DNA of 10,177 bases from an uncultured bacterium (GTDB lineage Bacteria; Bdellovibrionota_C; UBA2361; CAKMMH01). The position numbers and the translations under genes were made by a program. Shown here one piece after another: positions 1 to 5,898 of this stretch (position 1 is its first letter; every line of letters begins with the position of its first letter). The notes under the pieces are model-generated. The model was given only the letters and a program-made list of their open reading frames with translations. It was not told the DNA's origin and made no database searches. The DNA lies in the NCBI GenBank assembly GCA_927798255.1, contig CAKMMH010000049.1, positions 1-10,177 of the forward strand, read 5' to 3'.

Positions 1-2
1 TT

Positions 3-149
3 TTTCTAGAAGTTAAAAGTAATGTGTTTCCTGGCACTTGCTTAAAGACACAAGAAACAGATTTTAAAATTTTAGATAAAGAAAAAGGACCTTTAAAAAT
101 TATATTTAAAGATAATTTAAATTTTATAATGGAGAAATATAATGAATAA
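3..149 (+). CDS. C-terminal end of an unidentified upstream protein (partial, cut by the window edge)
   Basis: Reading frame 3 is open from the first base and ends at a TAA at 147-149, giving the last 48 residues of a protein that starts outside the window. The tail is lysine- and phenylalanine-rich (it contains GPLKIIFKDNLNFIMEKYNE at the end) and I do not recognise its family. The stop codon lies inside the start of the next gene (ATG at 142, arranged as ATGAATAA), an 8-nt overlap typical of co-transcribed, translationally coupled genes. This overlap is the main reason to treat the frame as real, since the other two forward frames close within the first 20 bases. No function can be assigned. 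Confidence 0.6.
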   Translation, partial: FLEVKSNVFPGTCLKTQETDFKILDKEKGPLKIIFKDNLNFIMEKYNE

Positions 150-654
150 ACAGAATGAACAAGATTTAAGATTTATGTTAGATGCTACAGAAAATGTGAC
201 AATCGGCCCACTAAATACTGAGTTCTTGGCAAAACCAATATCAATTCTTGAACCTAAAGAACCAATACTTGTTAAAGAGGATACTTTAATAAAAGATATA
301 ATCCCATTATTTCAAACTCATAAATGTGAAGCTGTATTTATAACAAATATTGATGAAAAATTAGTGGGAATATACACAGAAAGAGATTTAGTGTTAAAGA
401 GTTTAAAAGATAAAGATTTTGAAAATAATGAAGTTTCTTTATATATGACAAAAGATGTTTTAAGTGGAAAAATGGATCATACAATAGCTTATGTTTTAAA
501 TATATTATCGGACGGAGGTTTTAAGCAATTTCCAATAATTGATGATAATGGCTATCCTATTGCACATATCACATTAAGAAATATTTTGGATTATATTGTA
601 AAAGAAAGCATAAAACCTTTACTCGATGTAAGTATACCAAAAGTTAATAATTAG
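142..654 (+). CDS. Tandem CBS-domain protein
   Basis: This 170-residue protein consists almost entirely of two CBS domains. The first spans about residues 30-90 and contains a typical EKLVGIYTERDLV strand-helix. The second spans about 99-155 and contains MTKDVLSGKMDHTIAYVLNI (positions 102-121) followed by FPIIDDNGYPIAHITLRNIL. Paired CBS domains form a Bateman module that in known families binds adenosine nucleotides (AMP, ATP, SAM), so a nucleotide-sensing or partner-regulating role in the cytoplasm is likely. No enzymatic, membrane or DNA-binding domain is attached, so the partner is unknown. The start is supported by a GGAGA Shine-Dalgarno at 131-135, 6 nt before the ATG. It overlaps the preceding gene by 8 nt and so is probably co-transcribed with it. 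It converges with the next gene, and the stop codons are only 14 nt apart. Confidence 0.9.
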   Translation: MNKQNEQDLRFMLDATENVTIGPLNTEFLAKPISILEPKEPILVKEDTLIKDIIPLFQTHKCEAVFITNIDEKLVGIYTERDLVLKSLKDKDFENNEVSLYMTKDVLSGKMDHTIAYVLNILSDGGFKQFPIIDDNGYPIAHITLRNILDYIVKESIKPLLDVSIPKVNN

Positions 655-668
655 TATTTAAATAAAAG

Positions 669-1442
669 TTAATCTTTTTTCTTAAATATTTGGCACACTG
701 GTTGTTCAGCAAATAAAGTTTCAGGTATATTTGCTAATAATTTAGCTTCTTCTTTAGGTACTGAAATTTCACATATATAATGCCTACCCAAAAAATCATT
801 TGCTTCATTTAAACCACTAAGAGGTATACCTAGTGATAGGGTAGATGATGAATATATAGGAGTTGATAATTTCTTTCCTGTATCTTGACATATCCCATGG
901 GGACAAATAATGCTATGAATAGGCGTACTAAGCTCGTTTAGCATATCAGCAAGAAAATTTAAATTATCATCTTTGTATGCATTGTTATCAAATGTTCCCA
1001 TAAGAACATTATCAGAACTTTGGAATAATTCATTTAAACTATCTTCATTTTCTTTAGGATCAATAACTAAAAGTTCTAATCCTAAGGCAGAGACTGCCTC
1101 TGCCTGAAGCTGAAAATCTTTTGATAGAGTACCTAGTTCTTTTTGTGGAATGATAATAGTAGAATTTGTTCCAGCATTGTAAAGTCGTCTTGCAGCTGCT
1201 AATGCAAGTGAGCCAGCAAAATTATCTTTTGCAATGATGCCAATCTTTCCACCTTCTGCAGATAGTCCTAGATGAGATCTTATAACCATTGCAAGACTAA
1301 ATGATGCAGACTCAATGATTTGAATTGAACTTACATAATATTTTTCATTTAATGTTTTTAGCAAGTCGGTAAATGCAGTAAATGTAATACCACCAAATTG
1401 ATTTTGATATTTGTCTTGAAATAAGTATTTAAAATCACTCAT
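669..1442 (-). CDS. YjeF N-terminal-fold protein (NAD(P)H-hydrate epimerase-like), probably with a changed active site
   Basis: The 257-residue protein follows the YjeF_N (NnrE/AIBP) layout. An entry helix has IIESASFSLAMVIRSHLGL (about 42-60), matching the 'MENAG' helix. Residues 66-102 (GKIGIIAKDNFAGSLALAAA, then RRLYNAG and TIIIPQKE) match the strand, glycine loop and helix that normally carries GNNGGDG. Residues 118-127 (SALGLELLVI) form a later strand. Residues 178-210 (IICPHGICQDTGKK, then STLSLGIPLSGL) match the D-x-P-S-G...DxG...TxTFGxPKxGL block. The length suits a single-domain epimerase; the C-terminal dehydratase (CARKD) domain is absent. The classical function is repair of damaged NAD(P)H hydrates. 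Here the GNNGGDG aspartate and the aspartate of DxPSG are not visible, so enzyme activity is doubtful and a ligand-binding or regulatory role is possible. No convincing Shine-Dalgarno precedes the ATG. Family assignment is by motif memory, not by search. Confidence 0.7.
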   Translation of the reverse strand: MSDFKYLFQDKYQNQFGGITFTAFTDLLKTLNEKYYVSSIQIIESASFSLAMVIRSHLGLSAEGGKIGIIAKDNFAGSLALAAARRLYNAGTNSTIIIPQKELGTLSKDFQLQAEAVSALGLELLVIDPKENEDSLNELFQSSDNVLMGTFDNNAYKDDNLNFLADMLNELSTPIHSIICPHGICQDTGKKLSTPIYSSSTLSLGIPLSGLNEANDFLGRHYICEISVPKEEAKLLANIPETLFAEQPVCQIFKKKD

Positions 1443-1473
1443 AAAGTTAAAGTTTATTTTACTTTTGTTTGTT

Positions 1474-1730
1474 TTGCAATAGGGGAAGATGATTAAAATC
1501 AGTAATCCGCTATTAACTACCTGCTACTAGGAAACTAGAGTCCCGATACCGAAATCTGATAGCTGTTCCGGCTTTTGATTTTCGCATTTAAGCTACCAGC
1601 ACCTGCTACCCAAAGCTCGTTTCTACTTTAAATCTTAGCATTAGAAGAAAATGGCTCATTAAAAAAATTTTTGAGACTTTTTCTCTTGGTGCGTAGTATT
1701 TCTGTATTCAGCAGAAAGCTGATTGCAAAA
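1474..1730. ncRNA. Candidate structured RNA or intergenic repeat element in a gene-free, GC-raised stretch
   Basis: The region between the YjeF-like and BtuF-like genes has no plausible coding frame. Bases 1501-1560 hold 25 G/C of 60 and 1561-1620 hold 29 of 60, against roughly 14-17 of 60 in nearby coding lines. In AT-rich genomes such islands often mark structured RNAs. Visible elements: TTTTGCAAT (1474-1482) is the exact complement of ATTGCAAAA (1722-1730) and could close the element; CTAG-GAAA-CTAG (1527-1538) is a stem with a GNRA-type loop; TCAGC-AGAAA-GCTGA sits at about 1709-1723; ACCTGCTAC occurs twice (1519-1527 and 1601-1609). I could not match it to tmRNA, RNase P, 6S, SRP RNA or a riboswitch class I know. 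Strand is undecided. As a minus-strand RNA it would be the leader of the YjeF-like gene. A dispersed repeat is the main alternative. Confidence 0.4.
1661..1685 (-). terminator. Weak terminator-like hairpin after the BtuF-like gene
   Basis: Read on the minus strand, GAGA-AAAAG-TCTC is followed by five A and then seven T. The stem has only 4 bp, so this is a weak candidate for ending transcription of the BtuF-like gene about 65 nt after its stop. If real, it would separate that gene from the GC-raised element and the YjeF-like gene. Confidence 0.3.
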
Positions 1731-1750
1731 TGCAAAGAGCAGTTACCTAA

Positions 1751-2701
1751 TTATAACTTATGTCTCATTAACTCTACCCAACGAAGTCTTCTATAAGAAT
1801 CTCTTTTAGTAATATCTCCAGGATTTAACCCCGCAATACATGAAACCAAATATATACTTCCCTCGGTAATAGCTCTTAAAGGATCTTGAAAAGAAAAACC
1901 ATTACAAAAATAAACTTCTGTTCTTATTACTGCAGGAAGTTCATCCCACATTGGAAGTTTCTCTAATATTTTAAATGTTTTTAAAGATTCATCTAACGTA
2001 CAATTTTTAGGTGCTACGATAATAGTGTGAGGATTTAGTTCTCTTATTTCGTCCCAAGAAATTTCTTTACCTATATTATTAGGTTCTGTTATTACATTTT
2101 TTGCACATACATTAGAGATTAAATCATTTACCCACATTCCATAACATTCAAGTGGTTCTATACTTTTTAAAACTAAGACTCTTTTGTTTTTTATTCTTTC
2201 GTAAAAACCGTCAGTAAGACTCTTTAGTTGACCTTCATTTCTTTTTACAATTTGCAATGCCTGAGATTTTCTTCCTAGTAATTCTCCAATTTCATTTATT
2301 GAATCAAGGATTTTTTTAACGGAATTATATTCAAATAAATAAATGTCTTTTTCAAAATTAATGATAGAGCGAATATAAGAAATAGATTCTTTAACTTCTT
2401 TTGAGTTTTTTTCTTTTACGGCCATAAAAAGTGCATCGCAATTAGTTTTATTTAAATTATTAAATAAAATATTATTCTCGATTGATAGTGGAAGTGATAG
2501 TAATTTATTATGTTTATTTAATTTATTATCAGAATTTCGATTTTGAGCGATAATTTGAATTTCATTTTGATTATCAATTTGATCTTCATTTTCTTCATTG
2601 TTTTGCACTTCAAAAGATTCTGGAATACCTACAAGATTACTCTCGTAGCCTAACGCCTTGATTATCCTACATAAATAATTTTCAGTGGCTGCAATTTTCA
2701 T
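1751..2701 (-). CDS. BtuF-like (COG0614-type) cobalamin/metal-chelate binding protein without signal peptide
   Basis: The 316-residue protein shows the two-lobe, helical-backbone pattern of BtuF/FecB-type binding proteins. An N-terminal lobe start has ATENYLCRIIKALGY..LVGIPESFE (5-31), matching the S-x-T-E...ALG...VG motif. A backbone helix lies at about 124-153 (EYNSVKKILDSINEIGELLG, then RKSQALQIV). The C-terminal lobe has KRVLVLKSIEPLECYGMWV (173-191), SWDEIRELNPHTIIVAPK (215-232) and LPAVIRTEVYFCNG (255-268). There is no signal peptide or lipobox, so it should be cytoplasmic, as in a signal-less group of proteins annotated 'cobalamin-binding protein'. The insert at about 32-66 is rich in Asn, Glu and Gln and looks disordered. 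No ABC permease or ATPase is nearby. The ligand is unproven; cobalamin or a related cofactor is an inference from the EPL..G.W pattern. The ATG lies behind only a weak GGA. Confidence 0.7.
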   Translation of the reverse strand: MKIAATENYLCRIIKALGYESNLVGIPESFEVQNNEENEDQIDNQNEIQIIAQNRNSDNKLNKHNKLLSLPLSIENNILFNNLNKTNCDALFMAVKEKNSKEVKESISYIRSIINFEKDIYLFEYNSVKKILDSINEIGELLGRKSQALQIVKRNEGQLKSLTDGFYERIKNKRVLVLKSIEPLECYGMWVNDLISNVCAKNVITEPNNIGKEISWDEIRELNPHTIIVAPKNCTLDESLKTFKILEKLPMWDELPAVIRTEVYFCNGFSFQDPLRAITEGSIYLVSCIAGLNPGDITKRDSYRRLRWVELMRHKL

Positions 2702-2822
2702 AATATTTTTTCCATTTTTTGATGCTTTTTTACTTTAAAAGTCATCTTATATACTGATTAGATGATTTACTAATACTAATTTTATTCAAAAATTTTAAAA
2801 TTTGCTATTAAAAATTTTAATT

Positions 2823-3788
2823 ATGAAAAAATATAATATGAAAACAAAGATACTAGGTCTATTATTTTTAGTTTTTTTAACATCTTGTTATTATAAAATA
2901 ACAAATTATCCTTCACTAGTTAATCAAGGAATTCTTCCTGTTAGTAAAGAACAAGCTTATGTTGGTGCTAACTTATTTTTATCAAGAGAAATGGAACAAA
3001 GTACATTTTTGTATAATTTTTTAAAAAAACGAGGAGCGCCTGATGCAATTGAAATAGTCAGAAGATCATTTAATAATGATAGATTTTTTTTATATTACTA
3101 CGATGCAAAAGAAGTATATGTCGCAGATCCTAAAATTTTAAAAAACAATAGACGTGAGTGGATTATTAAAGGACCTAGAATTCCAAACTGGAGAGATTTA
3201 AAAAATATTAGAAATGTAATGGATACTGGTAAAAAGGATACACCATTTCTAATAGATGGAAAGGAAATGTATTTTTCGTCAAATGTTAATGGTATCAATA
3301 GATCAAATATTATCGAAAATGATATAGATAGTAAAATAGTTGATGTATCTAAACTTCCTAAGGTTCCACCACAAAGGAAAATTGTCAGGAAAAAATATAC
3401 TCCTCAAAAGAAGGTTGTTAAAAAGGTAAGTACTGAAGTTAAAAAAACTCAAAGTGTTGAAGCTCCTTCGGTAGATCAAAGTGGAAACGAAGATTTTCTT
3501 AAAGACCTTGAAGATTTAACTACATATAAACCAATTAATTTAGATAAGATGGCTATTGCTATGTCTAAAGGATATGCAAGACGAGACAATATGGGAAATG
3601 TAGTTCACACCGTTAAAAGTTACACTGAAACCTTACAGGCGATTTCTTTTTGGTATACAGGAAATGAAATAAATGCAGTAGAAATAGAAAAGTTTAATTC
3701 TCTTGAAGATGCATCAAATCTTAAAATTGGACAAAATATTCTTATTCCTTTTAGGATGCTAAAAAATGTAAAACAAATGCCAAATTAG
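2823..3788 (+). CDS. Lys-rich lipoprotein with C-terminal LysM domain
   Basis: Starting at the ATG at 2823, the protein has 321 residues. A basic N-terminus (MKKYNMKTK) precedes a hydrophobic run ending in FLTSC, a lipobox with Cys22 as the lipidation site. The mature N-terminal half (about 23-170) is an unrecognised globular region. A Lys/Pro/Val-rich segment follows at about 177-208 (KVPPQRKIVRKK, then TPQKKVVKK). The C-terminus (about 260-310: VHTVKSYTETLQAISFWYTG, then LKIGQNILIPF) fits a LysM peptidoglycan-binding domain. The layout suggests a membrane-anchored protein that reaches to and binds the cell wall. An in-frame TTG at 2802 would add 7 residues but spoil the short basic n-region. 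The ATG at 2838 is another possible start and still gives a usable signal. No Shine-Dalgarno is obvious at any of the three. It converges with the following small gene. Confidence 0.8.
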   Translation: MKKYNMKTKILGLLFLVFLTSCYYKITNYPSLVNQGILPVSKEQAYVGANLFLSREMEQSTFLYNFLKKRGAPDAIEIVRRSFNNDRFFLYYYDAKEVYVADPKILKNNRREWIIKGPRIPNWRDLKNIRNVMDTGKKDTPFLIDGKEMYFSSNVNGINRSNIIENDIDSKIVDVSKLPKVPPQRKIVRKKYTPQKKVVKKVSTEVKKTQSVEAPSVDQSGNEDFLKDLEDLTTYKPINLDKMAIAMSKGYARRDNMGNVVHTVKSYTETLQAISFWYTGNEINAVEIEKFNSLEDASNLKIGQNILIPFRMLKNVKQMPN

Positions 3789-3808
3789 GATTACGTGAAA
3801 ATTCTAAT
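3784..3808. terminator. Hairpin in the convergent junction, possible bidirectional terminator
   Basis: ATTAGGATT (3784-3792) pairs with AATTCTAAT (3800-3808) over 9 bp with one G-U pair, around a 7-nt loop. It overlaps the stop codon of the lipoprotein gene and lies 17 nt beyond the stop of the opposing gene. There is no U-tract directly after it on either strand, so terminator activity is uncertain. The position between converging genes is the main support. Confidence 0.35.
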
Positions 3809-3825
3809 ACAACTATCTCTGGGTA

Positions 3826-4242
3826 TCATTTTTTACATTCGATATTTTTTGTAGTTTTATCATTTTCTAAACTAATAAGCGTTTTTATAACTCCTGCATT
3901 AAATTCATTTTGCTGGTTAATGTAGTTTTTAAGTGCAAAATTTGTAAATCTATACACTATTTTCTTTGCAAGTGTTATAAATTTTCCTATATATTTACGG
4001 TGAGATATCATATTAATAGGATTTAACCTATTATCATATCTTTGACAAAGAAATCTGATTTGTTCAAGACTTTTTTTTGAAATATTAACATTATTATTTA
4101 AAATCTTAACACTAAAATCTTTTATGCATTTTATTTCATCTTCTGTGTACGATTGGTTACTTATTTTAGAAGTAACTCGCTTTGAGATTTCGTTTAGTAA
4201 TTCTTTATTTTCTTTTCCTAAGTATTTAATAGAAAATGTCAT
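3826..4242 (-). CDS. Small helical protein carrying a glycosyltransferase-associated helical module
   Basis: This 138-residue protein has no signal peptide and no catalytic motif that I recognise. The first 65 residues are predicted-looking helices rich in Lys, Asn and Ile. Residues about 75-124 (NPINMISHRKYIGKFITLAK, then KIVYRFTNFALKNYINQQ, then NEFNAG) resemble a helical segment that I recall at the N-terminal side of many glycosyltransferases and methyltransferases, with an S-H/x-R...G..I...K........Y...QQ..FN pattern. Here the module stands alone with no transferase attached. The 82-108 helix is basic and amphipathic and could touch the membrane. The start is supported by AGGA about 7 nt before the ATG. 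It lies 82 nt downstream of the protease gene on the same strand but beyond a strong terminator hairpin. Function is unknown. Confidence 0.7.
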   Translation of the reverse strand: MTFSIKYLGKENKELLNEISKRVTSKISNQSYTEDEIKCIKDFSVKILNNNVNISKKSLEQIRFLCQRYDNRLNPINMISHRKYIGKFITLAKKIVYRFTNFALKNYINQQNEFNAGVIKTLISLENDKTTKNIECKK

Positions 4243-4285
4243 TTTTTATCCTAAAAAGTATTTAAATTTACTATAAGTAATTCTA

Positions 4286-4320
4286 ATTAAAATCTACTAG
4301 TAATACTAGTAGATTTTAAT
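4286..4320 (-). terminator. Strong rho-independent-type terminator after the Do/HtrA protease gene
   Basis: The arms ATTAAAATCTACTAGTA (4286-4302) and TACTAGTAGATTTTAAT (4304-4320) are perfect reverse complements around a single central A at 4303, giving 17-bp arms (a physical hairpin would leave about 5 nt, TAATA, as loop). The palindrome begins 4 nt after the protease stop codon and its 3' arm ends in GATTTTAAT on either strand, so it may work in both directions. It is the strongest inverted repeat I found in the window. Confidence 0.75.
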
Positions 4321-4324
4321 AAAA

Positions 4325-5797
4325 TTAGTTAGATTGTAAAAAAACAAAATGTTCCATTTTCGAATCTTCGATTAAAAGTCTTATACCATTTTGTAACTCA
4401 TTATTTACAATGGCTTCAAAATCTTTAATATTATCTATCACTTTACCATTAACATTAACTATTAATTCGCCTCTTGATAAACCAGCTATTTGAGCTATAG
4501 AACCTGGTGTAACTTTTGTTATTACAAGTCCTTTTTCATTTTTAAATTTAAATAATGACTTATTATCGTCGTTAAGTTTTTCAAGTGAAATACCTAATTT
4601 TTCAAGTAATATATCTTTATCTTTATCAGATTGATTTGATAAAGTTTCTTTATCTCCTTTTAATTCACCTAGTTTAACATCAACATTTAATTGTTTTTTA
4701 TCCCTAAATATTGTAAGAGTTACTTTATTTTTTGGTTTATTTTCAGCAACTATGTTTTTTAAATGATTGCTATCTTTTATTTCTACATCATTAATTTTCA
4801 TAATAATATCGCCTTGCTTTACTCCACCTTTCTCTGCAGGGCTATCCTTTTCAATATAGCTTACAAGAGCACCTTTTGTACCTGTATATCCAAATGATTT
4901 AGAAAGATTTTGAGATAAATCTTGAATTCCAATACCAAGCCAACCTCTAATAACTTTTCCTGTAGTTATTAAACTATCGACAATACTTCTTACCATATTA
5001 GATGGAATAGCAAAACCAATTCCCATATAACCACCATTTTTAGAAAATATTGCAGTATTGATTCCTATAACTTCAGATTTCAAATTAACAAGTGGACCAC
5101 CACTATTTCCAGGATTTATAGCAGCGTCAGTTTGAATATAATCCTCATATTTAGAACCACCTGATAATGTACGTCCTCTAGCACTAACAATACCAGTTGT
5201 AATTGTGTTATCTAACCCAAAAGGATTTCCTCCTGCTATTACCCATTCACCAATTTCGACCTTATCAGAATCTCCAAGTTTAGCTGGGGCTAAGTCTTTT
5301 GCATCAATTTTTAACACTGCTAGGTCGCTATTTGGGTCTTGTCCAATAATTTTTGCTTGATATACTTCGTCATTTGAAAGCTTAACTTCTATTGTATCAG
5401 CCTCATCAATTACATGATTATTTGTAATTATGTGACCATCTTTATCAATAATTACACCTGTTCCTGAACCTTGCTGAATTTCAGGAGTTGCATTTTCATC
5501 AAGATTATCAAAAAAATCTTTATCGAAAAAATCAAAAAAGTGTTGCATTCTTGGATCAATCATAAACTGTTTGGTTGATGATCTTTTAATCTTTTTTGTG
5601 CTTTTAATATTTACAATTGAAGGAGTAATGTTTTTAGCAACATATTTAAAAACATTTGATAGACTTTGAGCATATTGAAAATCATTTTTGATGTTTGAAT
5701 CATTTTGATCATTATAGTTGTTTATAGCAACATCTTGTGCAAGTGATATATTTGAAAATAAAAATAAAGTTAATATAAAAAATATTATTTTTTTCAT
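4325..5797 (-). CDS. htrA: Do-family periplasmic serine protease (DegP/HtrA-like), two PDZ domains
   Basis: This 490-residue protein is a full-length member of the Do/HtrA family of envelope quality-control proteases and chaperones. A Sec signal peptide (MKKIIFFILTLFLFSNISLA, cleavage near Ala20) directs it to the periplasm. The chymotrypsin-like domain (about 45-275) has the complete triad: His128 in IITNNHVI, Asp158 in NSDLAVLKI, and Ser232 in GNSGGPL. The Phe/Asp-rich stretch at 85-99 corresponds to the flexible LA loop of DegP-type proteins. PDZ1 spans about 284-380 (GWLGIGIQDL, GALVSYIEKDSPAEKGGVKQ) and PDZ2 about 398-488 (GLVITKVTPGSIAQIAGL). The length matches DegP/DegQ. The start is supported by AGAGG 7 nt before the ATG. 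It is the middle gene of a minus-strand block, 101 nt after the radical SAM gene, and ends in a strong terminator. Envelope-stress regulation is usual in the family but no operator is visible here. DegP versus DegQ cannot be decided. Confidence 0.95.
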   Translation of the reverse strand: MKKIIFFILTLFLFSNISLAQDVAINNYNDQNDSNIKNDFQYAQSLSNVFKYVAKNITPSIVNIKSTKKIKRSSTKQFMIDPRMQHFFDFFDKDFFDNLDENATPEIQQGSGTGVIIDKDGHIITNNHVIDEADTIEVKLSNDEVYQAKIIGQDPNSDLAVLKIDAKDLAPAKLGDSDKVEIGEWVIAGGNPFGLDNTITTGIVSARGRTLSGGSKYEDYIQTDAAINPGNSGGPLVNLKSEVIGINTAIFSKNGGYMGIGFAIPSNMVRSIVDSLITTGKVIRGWLGIGIQDLSQNLSKSFGYTGTKGALVSYIEKDSPAEKGGVKQGDIIMKINDVEIKDSNHLKNIVAENKPKNKVTLTIFRDKKQLNVDVKLGELKGDKETLSNQSDKDKDILLEKLGISLEKLNDDNKSLFKFKNEKGLVITKVTPGSIAQIAGLSRGELIVNVNGKVIDNIKDFEAIVNNELQNGIRLLIEDSKMEHFVFLQSN

Positions 5798-5898
5798 TTT
5801 TAACCTCTAATACAATAATAACAATTTATTATTAAAATTATTAAATATCTCTAATAGATTACAATAGTAATCATGATTTTTTAATTTTAAATGAATTC

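Noticed and set aside
662..680. AAAAG-TTAAT-CTTTT hairpin with T-run at the convergent stops of the CBS and YjeF-like genes
   Set aside because: Only a 5-bp A/T-rich stem overlapping the coding end; too weak to call a terminator.
1535..1640. Short minus-strand reading frame in the gene-free island (VAGAGSLNAK-like)
   Set aside because: About 31 codons without a proper start codon between two in-frame stops. Such peptides often come from translating structured RNAs or repeats.
1443..1750. tmRNA, RNase P RNA, cobalamin riboswitch or group I/II intron
   Set aside because: I looked for GAGGAAAGTCC, the B12-box core, tmRNA end and tag sequences and intron core motifs on both strands and saw none.
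3098..3298. 66-codon open frame on the minus strand
   Set aside because: It lies wholly inside the lipoprotein gene on the opposite strand and has no independent start or ribosome-site support.
5814..5833. AATAATAA-CAAT-TTATTATT hairpin in the leader of the protease gene
   Set aside because: The 8-bp stem is all A-T, in a region where such matches are expected by chance.
5857..5882. GATTAC-AATA-GTAATC hairpin followed by T-run on the plus strand
   Set aside because: It looks like a plus-strand terminator, but both neighbouring genes are on the minus strand and no U-tract follows on that strand, so no role was assigned.
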